Notes: generated from the sequence alone by a model not told the origin. A stretch of 64,000 nucleotides of DNA from Epiperipatus broadwayi (GCA_028023455.1 JAQFVV010000018.1:8730679-8794678); one strand, 5' to 3'. Positions 33,380 through 50,080 are shown, counted from the stretch's first letter. Program-made: numbers and translations.

Positions 33380-34295
33380 GTTTCAATATTTAAAAAATCC
33401 CCCCTAACTGATTTTCCAGACTGGTTTTATACCTTATTTTTTTTCTATTTTCAACCAACTCATTTAATTAGATTCCTAGTGTGACTTTCTCTAGAAACAT
33501 ATGAAAATTCACACTACCATGATTTTCCAGACGAACTTTGTTTTGAAGGAAAAATTGTCTTAATCCTTTTTCTTCACATCTCCATCATAACTGTAACATC
33601 TGAAACTTTTAACTTTGATCTAGGATGAGAAGATTTTAAAACCAGATTTCTCACATTGTACAAAATTGTTGAGTAAAAAAAATAATTTAACAAATTTAAC
33701 TTTTCTTCTTTTTCTTTTTCAATATGTAATAAATGTAGATATATTTATGCAATACACACACACTCTCTATCATCCAAATCATTTATAAAAACTGGCCTAT
33801 TAAAATAATCTGAATGCTTTTTTAGATATTATACTTTTAATATCTAAAATTAAATCCTTAACTTTTAAACCAAAATTATAATCATAGAAAAACAAAATAA
33901 AAATAGATAATAATAAAAAATAGTAGAATTAATCTAGCAAGTGCAGACTAGTTTTAATAAATTTAATATTTGAAATATATAATTGACAAACTAACTATCT
34001 GGCCACACACACTACCTATATATGTGTTATAACCCTACTTTTAAAAGAACTATTGATTAATAAAAGGTATGTACTACTCTTTTTGAGATTTTTCAACACA
34101 CATACAACTAAAGAACATAACAGTTGCCCCCCACTCTCTTTCTGTCTTAGGTTTTTGGGACTTGATCCTGTAGGGTTTAAACTTGGGTGCCCTACAGTTT
34201 CCTTTAGTATATAAAAATGTGATGATGATTTTTGTTCCATTTTTTTCTTTTATGCACATTACTACAAATTTAGCTACTGGCTAAATTGAAATGGC

Positions 34296-34298
<3 letters not shown>
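33380..34298. other. AT-rich DNA, nothing recognised
   Basis: The minus ORFs at 34016-34259 overlap a G+C-richer patch (34.12-34.20 kb: GGGCACCCAAGTTTAAACCC on the minus strand) that could be a tRNA-like fragment, but the boxes are not convincing. Confidence 0.4.

Positions 34299-34390
<92 letters not shown>
34299..34390. repeat. (AT)n microsatellite, about 92 bp
   Basis: Uninterrupted AT dinucleotides. Confidence 0.97.
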
Positions 34391-34394
<4 letters not shown>

Positions 34395-34575
34395 TAACTG
34401 ATGTTTCAGTACAATAACAAGCACTTTCCTCAGAGATTCTTTTTTCTCAAATCATCAGTATAAAAACAAATAATTTCCTCAGAGCTTCTTTGTCAAATCA
34501 TAAGAATGATTTGAGAAAGAAGAAGCTCTAAGGAAGGTATTTATTATAGTACTGAAACATCATCTATTTAGTTAT
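34391..34575. mobile_element. Cluster of three hammerhead relics (family F)
   Basis: Minus at 34396-34437: CTGAGGA, an AGTGC/GTACT stem, then GAAACATC. Minus at 34452-34482: CTGAGGA but GAAA collapsed to GAT. Plus at about 34526-34565: CTAAGGA then TACTGAAACATC. The terminal GAAACATC is what CpG decay of GAAACGTC, the short ACGT stem III of many PLE hammerheads, would leave. Stem I AGCT/AGTT is weakly supported. The copies form an inverted repeat. Non-coding, probably inactive. Confidence 0.45.
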
Positions 34576-37500
34576 TAGATTTTTAATACAAGAAAGTTCC
34601 TGGAAATAGTATGAATTGAGAATATTAGAATATATATATATATATTGTACCCTCACTTCCCGATATATAATATAACTTAAAATATGACTAGTTCAATTAA
34701 ATCGTTATGCTCGGCTAAAATATGTATAACTATCATTAATATATTTTTATAATACTATATCTTATCAGATTCATTATAACTTACCAAAATTAATATAGTT
34801 CAATATCATGTACTAATTAAATAAGTATTTATTAAAATCATGAGACTATGAAATGAAGTTACAAGTGGTAATTGAATTCACATTGAGCTAATGTCTTCCC
34901 AAGACCTTATCTCAATGGCATAAGAATACTATTACCTCTTTATTATCTCATTACTACATCTACAGCACTCTTATGTCTTTTATAAAAATTAACTAACTTC
35001 AATAATAATAATAAATAAATCTCAATCTTTTATTAAGGAAATATAATTAAATAATCTCAGGTTCTTTTAATTATTTTAAAGTAATAATATTTCTTGCAGA
35101 TAGGCATGATAAGGGATTTAATATCAAACCTAACTACACCTAACTTATCATAATAATAATAACTAACAATAATAATTTCTAGTGTATAAATTAATCTTAT
35201 CTATTTTATTATACTATTAATCATTAAGGAAATAAGTGAATCATCTACATGTCTTTCATTTTCATATAGTATCTTAATTTAAAAATTATACTAAAATCTT
35301 ATAATTTAATAATATGTGGCAATAAATAATATTATACTCTTATATTGTGCATTATAATTACCTTGTGACCATTATAATATTATATGTTAATATCAATCAA
35401 TTTCTATAAATTATATTAAGAAAATACTGTGTTTCTTTTAAAAATAATAATAACAATAAATTCATATTGTGCAAATATTATGTTTATTCAAATTATCTGT
35501 TGTCAAATGCTGTGGTGTAAAATAATGAATTCGACACACTTTTAAAACAACTTAAACAAATTTATTTACATCAACTTTAATAAACAACTTATATACATTA
35601 TGTACATTACAAGTGGAAACCAAAGAAAATAAAAAAATAAGAAAATAATAATAATACAAGATTTTACACTGTTACTATTTCCATATCCAAAATAGATAAT
35701 CTATACATTTCTTAAATGTTTTATCAGTAACATTTAATTAAGTTTCTGAACTTAAATCTTAATAGATATCATTTGTCATTAGTTAGTACAAAAGAAGACT
35801 TTTATGTAAAATATCACTTATGTAGCATATGTAAAATAAACAAACTTTAACAATTAAAATGCTACTTCACTTAAGTATTATTGCTATTTCTATTATAATG
35901 TACTAGTATATATTACATTTACTATTAGCATTAATCACATATCAACTAATGTATAGACTGATATAACTTTATAATATAACAACATTTATTGATTATATAA
36001 TTATTTACTTCATTCTGATGTAATTTCATAATGTATGTCTTACCAAAATATGCAATACATATATGTTCTTTTCTTAAAATAATATTTAAAATTATTCAAC
36101 AATTTCAACTTTTATAAAGTATTATATTAAATAAAATTCTATGATTCTTTTCTATTTAAACTACTACTCTTCTCTACTTGTTATTCCTATTCCTTCCTAA
36201 TAAAATTCTATCTACAAATATCATTTTAACCTTATTTAACTTCAGTAATAGCTTACCAATTTTTTAAAAAATATATACGACTATCCAAACTCTCTTATAC
36301 CTCATCATCTATATACGATAAACCCTTCAATCAAAATATAAATTTCTATATAAAATTAATTTAACTTATCTAATAAAAATAAAATATAAATATTTTAACC
36401 TCTTACTAACTTGAAAATAAATATAAATAACTCATACTAATATAATAAATCAAATTCCTAATATTGTAACAGAAATATTAAAATTTATTCATGAAAGAAT
36501 CATATAATTATTTCTGGATTTCTCTTATTACGTTGTAATAAATTTATATCATAAATTTAAAGTATGCATATTAAAATAAAACTGTTATTACTAATATTAT
36601 GTGTGTATATTCTTTAAATATTTATACATTCATTCAACAATCAAATTATATTTGGTTGATCTAAAGAAAACAAAGCAAAATACATCAAATTATTACTATT
36701 ATATAATTTTTTACCATAAATGATACTCCAATTTATAATCCGCCACACGATGTCCTCCAGGATTACAGTTTTACAAAATAATTTCATTTATACTCAACAA
36801 TTATTCTTTAAAATATTACGTGTTGTATAATTATATAAAAATAAACTTTATGAAATTAAGTTTTATATTAATATTTAGTTACTTTTTAAAAAAAAATGTA
36901 CCTCTCTTATCTTTAATAGATCAATAAATAATTAAATATCTATGTTAGTTAAGAAAAACAAAAGATGTTACATAAAATCCAACGGTGTCTTCTTTCCACC
37001 TATAATTGTTCTTTTTTTCCTAGGCACAAACTTTTACCAACATTACTTCCTTTTCCGGTACATCACGTGTTTAAACAGTTTTTATGAAATAAATGAAAAC
37101 GTTTTTTTTTTAAATAAAATAGAATAAGTTCCACCATAAGAAACAAAATAATAATTAAAATAGTTTATAGGATCCGGATTCATTTCTTTAAAGAAAAATT
37201 ATTTAAAAGTTATTATTTCTAGGATTAGTCAATAGTTTATAATGTTCTTATTTAATTATTATAAATTGACTTGGATATCCACGTATACTTATTTGCGCAT
37301 TCTTTAACAAATATTTAGGTAAGATTAATTTCTAAATTCTTCTGTACGACCAGCATCCAGACTTTACTATATAATATTTTATTTACAGGTATTTCTTTGC
37401 CAATTAAACTTCCGATTTATTTGCCTTTTAAAACTATCGAAATCTAGTCTTTTAAACCACAAAGACTTAACAAGGCAAGTAATTCTACAATTACTATTAA

Positions 37501-38994
37501 TTACCATATCTTTACCAAGATATATACTTAAATTTGTAATTTAAAAATACTTTCTTCATAAAGAAGTATTTATCTTTCTTTAAATATTTTTTTATAAAAA
37601 TTAATTATAATCAACTTTTAAATTCATATAATGTCCAATATATTACTTTTATCCAACTAGTAATTCTCCTAGTTAATCCAGCGTTTGTTATATTTTTAGT
37701 ATAAAGTCTCCAATACATTTTATCCTTATACGATGCTTTCCTGATTATTTGATAGTAAATTGAGCTTCGATAGAGACGATCAATAGGGAATTATAAATAA
37801 ATTAGCACTGCATATTTAACGGTAAAACTTTTATAAATTATTTAAAACTACTCTCTTATAATTTTAAAATGATTACGAGAGCATCTATAATTTTACTTAG
37901 CTATATCTAATAGCACACTTCACTTAAAAGAAATCATAATCATAATCCCCCCTGAACAATTGAACCTTGGTTTTATACCGGAATACATTCCCCACTTGAT
38001 TGGTAAATTAAACAATCACCTTGCTAGCCTATTTACATATTTTACCAACAATACAGAATTAAAAATAAATAATGACTTATTTAATATTTATTATTTATTA
38101 CATTATTAAATTCTTAAATGGATCTTTATCATTTATTTAAATCCATTAAACATTTTTTTAAAATATATTTTTTACTTTATTTCACTTTTAACTTTTATAA
38201 GACTATTTTTTAAACAAACTAAGTCTATTTTTATACGTTATGTTTTTTTAAACAGTATTTTAAAAATCAGATTTAATATTTCACATTAATTATCTTTATT
38301 TTTATCTCATGATAGCCAATATAATATTTATAAATTTTATAATAGAATTTTAGAACAGTTTTGCAACTTTACTAAAAAAAAAAACTTACAAGCATGTGTG
38401 TACATATGTCTATCTATCATCTGTTTTACAACACAGATACAAACGCTTGTAATATCTAAAAATAAACTAACAATTTAATTTTTTAAAATAAATGTTTTTA
38501 AAATAAATAATATATTATAGCAACTTTAAAATAATAATTCGATATTATTAAAATCAAATATTAATCTTCTATTATATACTATTAACAATTAAAATATTTA
38601 CATTCACTTATTAAATATTAATCTTTATCAACAATAAATATATGCATTTAATTTTAACTTGTCTTTTTTAAACTTTTAGCTTTAAACATTTATTTACAAA
38701 ACTTATTAATGCAGTATTAATCATGGCCAGTTTTCCCAACCATATAATATTATCACTTTTTATTGAAACGTCTCTCTCAAACATTAGCACAATTTCACAT
38801 ATCAAATATTCATAGATTACTTTAATTAAACTTTTGAAAGATTATCATAAATAAAATCAACAACATATAGCTAAATATACCTTAAATTTAAAATTTTTAA
38901 TAAATTGATATAACAATTCATGGTGACCTATACAAAAGGGCACAATATATATATATATATATAAACAAAATGCCTGTTAATTAAAACAAAATTG
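34576..38994. other. Very AT-rich intergenic DNA
   Basis: No coding segment, ribozyme or clear repeat pair over 4.4 kb. Small islands with more G+C lie at 36.74-36.77 and 37.95-38.03 kb (unassigned). ORF-like stretches such as 36942-37127 are low-complexity and unrecognised. Confidence 0.45.
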
Positions 38995-39000
38995 TAATTA

Positions 39001-39230
39001 TAATAAAAATAATAAATTTAATGGTAACAAACTATTATAAACAAGACTTAAATCTGCAGAAGTACTTTCAGTTAATTTCTTAAACCTGCCTCAACTGCCA
39101 TTAAATTTTTTTTGAATTTAATGGCAGTTGAGGCAGGTTTAAGAAATTAATTGAAAGAGTACTTCTGCAGATTTAAGGATTGTTTATAATAGTTTGTTAC
39201 CGTTAAATTTATTACTTTTATTATAATATA
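39001..39230. mobile_element. Foldback element with about 105-bp arms
   Basis: Arms 39001-39105 and about 39115-39230 are near-perfect inverted copies (TTTAATGGCAGTTGAGGCAGG and its complement; GTAACAAACTATTATAAACA and its complement), with a loop of under 15 bp. No coding capacity. Would extrude as a large hairpin; typical of a palindromic MITE. Confidence 0.85.
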
Positions 39231-39239
39231 TATATATAT

Positions 39240-39372
39240 ATTACTTGAACTTAGACTTTTTTAAACTCCCTATAGCTATCCACTCCATCTTATACAATTG
39301 ATACACATGACCACATACATGTAAAAAAGATAATTTCCAATATATGTATTTTTGTGTGGAACCAGCACATTT
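39240..39372 (-). mobile_element. Partial family D repeat with hammerhead relic
   Basis: The plus strand TTGAACTTAGACTTTT..., ATACACATGACCACATACATGT, AAAAAAGATAATTTCCAATAT, GTATTTTTGTGTGGAACCAGCAC follows the order of the family D left arm at 3.66-3.79 kb. The hammerhead (minus, 39336-39371) keeps only a stem II remnant and part of the stem III palindrome. Confidence 0.45.
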
Positions 39373-39399
39373 ATTTAAATGTTATATATATAAAGTAAT

Positions 39400-39615
39400 A
39401 GTTTATCTGTTTAAAGACATTTATTTAAACTTCTTTATATCAATAATTTTAATCTCTTTGATCAACTTTAATCTACACTGCCTATATAAATATATTGGAC
39501 CATATATATGGGTGGGATTCTATGTTTATTATTAAAAAGAGGTTGATTTGACAACAGTTTGAGATTGTTAATTGTTATTGATATTAGAATTGTCTAAGTG
39601 TTGACTGATTTAAAT
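39400..39615 (+). repeat. Direct repeat copy 1 flanking the Merlin element
   Basis: About 215 bp starting at GTTTATCTGTTTAAAGA and ending near TGTCTAAGTGTTG is repeated, somewhat diverged, at 41877-42090 in the same orientation. The DNA transposon lies between the two. Nature unknown; could be a duplicated target region or ends of an older element. Confidence 0.7.
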
Positions 39616-39721
39616 GAATATTTATAAACCCATTTAGTCTTAGCATTATTATATTTATTATTTAAGTAATACTTTGGGTTGAATTTAAAAATTATGATTG
39701 CAGTTTGTAATATATTAATGG

Positions 39722-39960
39722 TATTTATGTATTAGATCTGCTATGCCTTTTCACATTCATATCAGTTTACTGATAACTTTCTAATCTTGCAATGTCATCA
39801 AATAATGTGTATACCAAAACTTCTGACAAACTTAAGTGATAAATTTATCAAAAATGGATCACATTTACACATTATTTCATGACATTTTCACAGGATTTAG
39901 AAAATTATTGACAGACTGATACTATGTGAAAAGGTGTAGCAGCTCTAATATATAACACTA
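39722..39960. mobile_element. Merlin-related MITE or left terminus with both ends
   Basis: Begins TATTAGATCTGCTATGCCTTTTCAC and ends GTGAAAAGGTGTAGCAGCTCTAATA, an inverted match, within 240 bp. The left 125 bp are also inverted at 41690-41832. Either a short non-autonomous copy nested at the left end, or a rearranged long terminal inverted repeat. Confidence 0.65.
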
Positions 39961-40639
39961 ATGGCACCAGACTAAACTGCAAAAGAAAATGTTCAACAAT
40001 GTGAAAAGTATAATTTTTTTTACAAAAATAATAAAAACGTATTACAATACTAAATAAAACAGGTAGTTCTGAGTCATCAAAGCCATACCCCCCCCCAACC
40101 TAAGGTACAGCATTTTTCCATTGCAAACACAGCTGTCACTTATCAAATTCTACCCAAAATTAAAAAAATAGTATGTATATTAATTCTGACATGAAATTAC
40201 AAAATGGATAGTGAAGCAAAATTTGCCAAAAGAAATAATACTACATAAGTGAAATCAAATCGCTTAAAATAAAAACATTCTTACTATGTATACATAACAA
40301 AAAATATCTCTCTGTACAAGTTCTCTGAACATTACTATTTCATTATATGAGCATCTTTTTTACATCTGGGTCAAATATTACAAAATGGATGCATTTATGC
40401 AATGTAATATGTTTATGCAATATAATGCCTACTTGAGATTTTGATAGAGAAATATTAATAACTAAATCTATTTTGTTAAAAGAAAATGAAATTATTTACA
40501 CTTTTATTAAAATGCAAAATAAAATTACTAAATTTTTATTAAAACAGAATCAATGTGGTGGACTGATTTTTTTTTTATATCATCCATAATGCAAAGGAAA
40601 GTGTCATCTGATAAATCCCATCAAATATGAATTTAGATG

Positions 40640-41330
40640 CTAGTGTGCTGTTCCTCAGTATTGTTTAACATGCCATTTTCCTGAACCCCAAAGTATTTCA
40701 GTGTTCTAAGTATGAACTCTGGTTTCTGGATTTACAAAGTTTTATATTTATGTTTCACATGAAAATGTTCTTAGCCAGAAAATCATAGTTTCTCACTTTT
40801 ATATTCTTTCCAATAGTTGGAAAAAATTGTTGAGCCCTCTTTAACACTTTGTTTCACCATTTTTATCAAATTTTCCACTTTTCTATCATCAATTGCCATT
40901 ATAAAACATTCACCAATCTCCCTGCACAAGTCCCCAAACATTCACTGTTCCAGAAGTATTTGTCCAGGTTGATTTTTTCTTTTATTAAAAAGGCTCTCAT
41001 CTATTTCAACAATTTTGTTGGGGACTCCAATTTTATATTTTTGTTGGACTAATATCAAGCTGAGATTTTCCCCATTCTATTGATGTTAATTTTGAGCCCA
41101 ACTGTAAATGAAATGTAGTCCTTTTAGAAATGTAATTCCAGAATCCACCAATCATGTTCCCACACAAAGACCAAGTTTACTATTACAATCTTGGACATTA
41201 CAGTGCCATTGTATATGAAGGACCCATAGCATGACTTTTCATGCACACTTTTTCAGATGGCAGGATTCCTTTTTGTTGAAAGTAATGGATCACATTTATT
41301 TCAATAGCAGGTAAACCTTAAATTTGGATC
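40640..41330 (-). pseudogene. Merlin / ISXO2-like transposase pseudogene
   Basis: The minus strand reads, with stops, NKIVEIDESLFNKRKNQPG (about 41015-40960), a segment MFGDLCREIGECFIMAIDDR, then VKEGSTIFSNYWKEY and, after a frameshift, NFVNPETRVHT..NTEILW (about 40740-40690). This is the order of the DDE core of ISXO2-like transposases: E-I-D-E-S with the first catalytic Asp, F-G, the S-T-I-x-S-D block (here the Asp is Asn), and the N-F-V-x-P-x-T-G-x-H-T..N-x-E block with the Glu. The N-terminal zinc-binding part is only faintly visible upstream. Several stops and at least one frameshift; inactive. The plus ORF at 40849-41052 is its shadow. Confidence 0.78.
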
Positions 41331-41876
41331 GTTTTCTGCTGTAACAAAAAAAAAGTATGAATCACAAAATAGAAAGTAAATCCAAATGAAAACTTCATGA
41401 ATTTTCTCATTTAAAATCAAAAATACATAATCCCAAATAGGCATATGTATCTACTGTAACAAATAAAAAGTATGTTGTATGAATCACAAAATGAAAAGTA
41501 CACACATTTACTCACTTAAGATCAAAAATACCAGGTGTATAATATGAAATCCAAAACTATCATGTGTATAATAAGGCACTTGACAGCACTAGGAAATCGA
41601 AAATGTGAATACACAGTACAGCACTTGCCCCAATAAATCAGGACAATAAATGATATTTATAATAAGCAGAAAATGATCAAAATATTATAATTTATCACTT
41701 AAGTTTGTCAGAAGTTCCCATGTATATGTTATACATGTTATTTAATGAGATTGCAGTTCTTTGACAGGATTGCAAGATTAAAAATTTATGGGTGAATGTA
41801 AAAAGGTGTAGCAGCTCTAATACATAAGTACTGTATTAATTGATTATTTATTACTCTGCATTTAAAACAGATTATA

Positions 41877-42090
41877 TTTATCTGTTTAAAGAGATTTATT
41901 TAAACTTATTTGTATCAATAATTTCAATCTCTGTGGTCAAGTTGCAATATTTAATGTCTATATAAATATATTAAACCATAATAAAAGATGGGATTCCATC
42001 TTTATTGGTAAAAAGAAGTTGCCTTGACAACATTTTGTGATTGTTGATTATTTCTGATATTAGGATTATCTAAGTGTTGTCTGGTTTTAA
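41877..42090 (+). repeat. Direct repeat copy 2 flanking the Merlin element
   Basis: Matches 39400-39615 in order (TTATCTGTTTAAAGA, TCAATAATTT.AATCTCT, TATATAAATATATT, GATTATTTCTGATATTA, CTAAGTGTTG). Confidence 0.7.
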
Positions 42091-45724
<3,634 letters not shown>

Positions 45725-45764
45725 AATAATAATAATAACAATAATAATAATAATAATAATAATA

Positions 45765-45841
<77 letters not shown>
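45725..45841. repeat. Palindromic (AAT)n-(ATT)n microsatellite
   Basis: AAT repeats switch at about 45767 to ATT repeats continuing to 45841, so the tract can fold on itself. Confidence 0.95.
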
Positions 45842-47879
45842 CATCTTCAATCATAATTGGGGTTATTATATTTTACTTTGTCTAGAAATTAATTAATTCA
45901 ATCATTAGTTGTAAAAATGAGTGATTTTAATTAATTAATTATTGAATATTCCATGCTTTAAAGTTAAGAATAAAAAAGTCCCAATAGTGATTGAAAAAAA
46001 AAATTTTGACTTTCTAATATAAAGTAAATAAAACATTTATTATAAAATATTTTATACATATATTATTTTTAACTTTTTAGCATTTGAATATATTTTGTAA
46101 TTATTCATATTTAAAATAAATATAAACAATGCTAGTCCGTAATATTTGAATGAAAATTATCATGCATTAAAAATGGATTCCAATATTATTTTGTTTATGA
46201 AAGATAAAAAAAAAGAAACTTTTATAATCTAAAGAAATTTAAATTCTTACTTTTAAAAACATTCTTTACAATCAAGATAAATTAAAATTTGCTTTTATTT
46301 CTAGTTTAATTTATCAATAGCACTTTTTAGTGTAAGCTTTTAACAAACAATTTACCACTTTCTTGTATTCATCATTGAAAATTTACTAAACTGATATCAA
46401 AGTGTTTAAAATTCAGTTCATCAACACCTTTAACCTAAACAAATGATTGGTCAACTTGAAATATTTCATTGACACCAATTTCTAATACATACACAATTTA
46501 AAAGAAATCCATTTGATAAAAGTATTTTAAAATTTGATCATATAAATATCTGCTAAATATTGAGTACAAAATTTATTGTAAAAAGAAAACAGACAATTTT
46601 TAAATTATAAAAAAAGCATTTAAAAGCTGAAATATTTAAACTTTTTTTACATTTGAATTTCAATATTATATGGGGGAATATGGCACATCTTATCATGTAT
46701 AGTGAAGAATAATATTTAAATTGTATTTTTTATTTTTAGAATTAGTGTACCCATATTTATCTATATATTATACCCCATATTAATATTAAATGTTTACCTT
46801 CTGGCTTGTATAGTAGTAGCTGGATATTCACTTAATTAAATGGCTCTTTTGGTTTGACTATTGACTGGTTTCTTGAAAAAAAAATCATATGCCTGTTTAT
46901 GATTTGTATAAATTCTTATTTAATATCAAAAGTTAAATAATCCTTTAGTGATATTTTTCTTCTAAATTCAAAAACGGTTAGCAATGATTACAATCAATGG
47001 ACATTAAGAGGTTATGTAGTTTGATTTTTATAATCAGTTTCTACATAAATGATATTTTGTCTCATAAGAGGAGCTGGATTTGCTTTTTTCTCTGCTAATG
47101 GCTATCTTCAATTTTTATTTTGTTATCTAAATCAATGCTTAAAAATTTATACACCATAAGATTTTAAAATCAGATAATCATCTGAATATTTTTATAAGTT
47201 TTATAGCTAATTACTGTAAGTTGAAATTAAAATTTAATATATTTGCATATTCATGTTGATTTGAATCACAAGATAAGGAGTGGAGGGCAGTCTATTTCAC
47301 AGCATATTGTAGTAACTTCATGCATCTATCATTTAATGCCAAACAATGCTTGCATTGTGACTTTTGAAGTTAGAAGAAATATAAGATATAGTGATTAAAT
47401 ACTTTTTTTTAAAAAAAGCACACACCTCATTATTATATATTACAACTCTGATGTGAGATTTTTTTTAATTCAATGATGTAGCACTAAAAAAAATGTTTTA
47501 ATTAAATGTTTTAATTCACAAGTAGCAAGTGCAAGATCAAAGAAGCTTTCCATATAACCAACAATTCCAACATGAATAAAAATGAATCCTGCTTCCACCT
47601 TTCAAAAAAATGAGCCATATATATTGAATAATCTTTTCACATATATATACATACAACCACCACGTACATCTAATTGCTATGAGTATGAAGTCATAAGTAG
47701 TCCTCAAAACTGTTAAGTTTGATTCAAAACCCATTTACGATAAACGTTTCCTACAATAGCGTCAAAGGCTCCAAGTGCCTGAAAGTTGAATTTAGATGTT
47801 TTAAATTAGTAGTAAGCTATGGCAAAGACAAAAAATCTTGCAGAAAAGATTATTATATTACTTATAAAATGCTTTTTTA
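45842..47879. other. AT-rich DNA, no gene supported
   Basis: No coding similarity recognised; the minus ORF at 47537-47734 is unrecognised. Confidence 0.45.
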
Positions 47880-47906
47880 AAGAAAATCAGCTCTAAATTT
47901 CTGGCC

Positions 47907-48992
47907 ATGCCCCAGGCCTTCCTTGGTTTTCCTGTTTACATGTCTCAAACATCTATGTCCAAGCATATCCAGAATTCTCTCCTGAACTCTACAATTCAAC
48001 TAGTCCAAACACTCTCTAGAGTATACCTTTCACTACAAGGGAAAGTATCACTTCTCAATATAAAAGTTATATCCAAAATTGCTTATTATCTTCCCATAAT
48101 CACATTAACAAAATCATTTATAAGAAAGATCAATAGACAATGCTCCCAACTCCTCTGGAGAGGGAAAATAAATTCCATAAGTATGGCAGGGATGCAACTC
48201 CATCGTAAAGTGAATGGTATGTCATTGCATTCTATTCTATCCTTATACTATCAGAAATCCTATACCCTGATTTATAACTTGGTTTTAAAACATGGCAACT
48301 TCATTACTTCAGAAGTAATACACCCAACTGACAAACCACCACCTCATAACAACTCCTGGCTTGATGTTATTCTTCAGTATCTCAACCAATATCAGATAAT
48401 CACCAATACCATTTTCAACTCCAAAATTTCTATATGGGATGCACATCTAATTTTGCACCCAATCATCAATAATATAAAACCGTCCTTAGGAATCAACAAT
48501 CACAAAATCAACTCTTTATTTAAATTCCTTAAATTAGAATCCAAATTTCTTACCTTCTTAATTAAGGTAAATCAAAATGCCATCCATACTAATCACTTTT
48601 TACACTTCAAGAGATATCTAAATAATATTGATCCAATATGCCCACTCTGCAAGACTCAAGAGGATACTTTTGACCATATTATTAAATCATGCCCTTGGCT
48701 GGTAGGCATTAGATTGCTAATATCGCAAAGTTTGAGCATTGACTTTTACAAAATTCTATCATTGAAAGACTCCTTACAAAGTAGACAATTTCCTTTCAGT
48801 AGACTTTCATTGTTTTTAGTTCATACAATCTGGAGTGTCCATTGCAAACTAATCTTCACCTTCCCACCTCCAAATCAAGATGTCATATTTATCGATCACC
48901 TTAATAAGTTAAAAAGTAAAGACCTTATCCTGTCTTCAAAATTCCTCTATAATGAGACATGGAATCTCTTTCAAATACCAAAAATCACCTAA
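47907..48992 (+). pseudogene. L1/Tx1-like LINE ORF2 C-terminal fragment with CCHC knuckle
   Basis: An open frame of 361 residues. Residues 5-95 (FLGFPVY, LSLQGKVSLLNIKVISKIAYY, LLWRG, SMAGMQLHRK) match the region after the reverse transcriptase catalytic core in L1/Tx1-type LINEs, where the order is F-L-G-x-P, L-S-x-x-G-K/R, xx-N, S-K-x-x-Y, F-x-W-x-G. Residues 245-262 form C-x2-C-x8-H-x4-C (CPLCKTQEDTFDHIIKSC), the terminal zinc knuckle of such ORF2 proteins. The catalytic palm with YxDD and the endonuclease are absent upstream, so the copy is 5' truncated. The frame has stayed open, which points to a fairly recent insertion. The annotated Met is only the first Met in the open frame. Clade is uncertain. 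Confidence 0.75.
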
Positions 48993-49440
48993 GACCTAAA
49001 CAATCACACACAAAATTTGATACTAGCATTTCCATTAGAGATTCTCCGGGGGATTAAACTTTAGATCCATCACAGATTCTCAATTAGGATGTTAGAACTT
49101 CTTACCAAGAAAGACAATGTATTCACATATTCTTAGATAATCAATTATTTTTCATTAATAAAGTTCTTTTTGAAACTAAAATGCTTTTTAATAATATAAA
49201 GAACTTATTAAACTAGTAAATGTTGAGATATTTAAATAAATTATGCTAAAAAATGATGAAATGGCAATCTACTACTATTAACCAATATTGAAAATTATAC
49301 TGCTTTTTTACTAGTAGAGAACTTATTACACTTACATACTTGTGGATGGTTTATCAGTTTTTATATATATACTTAAAAACTTCTAATCCACTACACTATT
49401 AGAAACATCCTCAGAAAAAGATAAATAAACATCTCAAAAT
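48993..49440. other. 3' flank of LINE fragment
   Basis: Possible 3' UTR of the preceding element; ends and poly(A) tail not identifiable in AT-rich DNA. Confidence 0.35.
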
Positions 49441-49445
49441 GTAAA

Positions 49446-49500
49446 CTGACTGAATCAGCATTTTTCTGCTGACCCAAGTCACAATCTCTCTCATATAAGT
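49446..49500 (-). ncRNA. Decayed hammerhead relic (family E, flank retained)
   Basis: The minus strand reads GAGAGATTGTGACTTGGGTCAGCAG, then AAAAATGCTGATTCAGTC. The flank GAGAGATTGTGA and the stem II half GGGTCAGCA match the relic at 9.72-9.78 kb. Core lost. Weak. Confidence 0.25.
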
Positions 49501-50047
49501 TAAAATAAATAATAATAATCACTAATTTATTTATCTAAAATGAATGTTATTATTATACATGTGTCTGCACGGATTCTTTAGATTAAATTGTTTTAATATG
49601 TATATTGATGAGTTTTGAAACATAATTTTGTTATGCGAGTGCCGTCGTCATAAATATGATTTGGGATTAACATTTTTGTTTCAAATAATTGGTTCATCAC
49701 TTTTTTAGCTAGACAAAATAAGAATGAAATGTTCTCATACTTTCATCAGCCAACAATTGGCAAGCCTGTTAGATAAAATGACTTATTATTCGTTATTTCT
49801 TTATGAGGGCTGTTGAAGAGACTTTTGTTATGCAAGGCTTTATAAGAGCTGCATTAGACATGAGCAATTATCATATAATGATTTTTAAAAATATTAATAT
49901 CAGATTTGCAATAAATAGATTTTAATGTCAACTAATAAGTAAATTTGTTTTTTGTTTTTTTTTTTTTAAAAAATCACTATTGTCTTTATATAATAGTTAA
50001 TAGCAAGGATTATTATATTAATAATTAAAGCCTTGCACAAAAAAAAA

Positions 50048-50080
50048 AGATCCAACAAGGTCGAAACTATAGTGAGGGAT
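50048..50080 (+). ncRNA. Possible hammerhead relic
   Basis: GATCC..AACA..AGGTC (stem II remnant), GAAA, then the palindrome ACTATAGT follow the spacing of a hammerhead 3' half. The CTGANGA half is replaced by an A run and the base after the palindrome is G, which is not cleavable. No partner copy seen. Confidence 0.25.

Larger units (their letters stand above)
39722..41832 (-). mobile_element. Merlin (ISXO2-like) DNA transposon, about 2.1 kb
   Basis: Terminal inverted repeats of about 125-140 bp (39722-39845 and 41690-41832; both include CTTCTGACAAACTTAAGTGAT or its complement) enclose a decayed ISXO2-type transposase on the minus strand. An 8-9 bp target duplication, expected for Merlin, could not be identified. 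Confidence 0.7.

Noticed and set aside
40849-41052. Plus-strand ORF of 67 aa
   Set aside because: Antisense shadow of the Merlin transposase pseudogene.
49740-49790. GGCTGATGAAAG on the minus strand near 49745
   Set aside because: Lacks GAAA after a paired stem and has no stem III.
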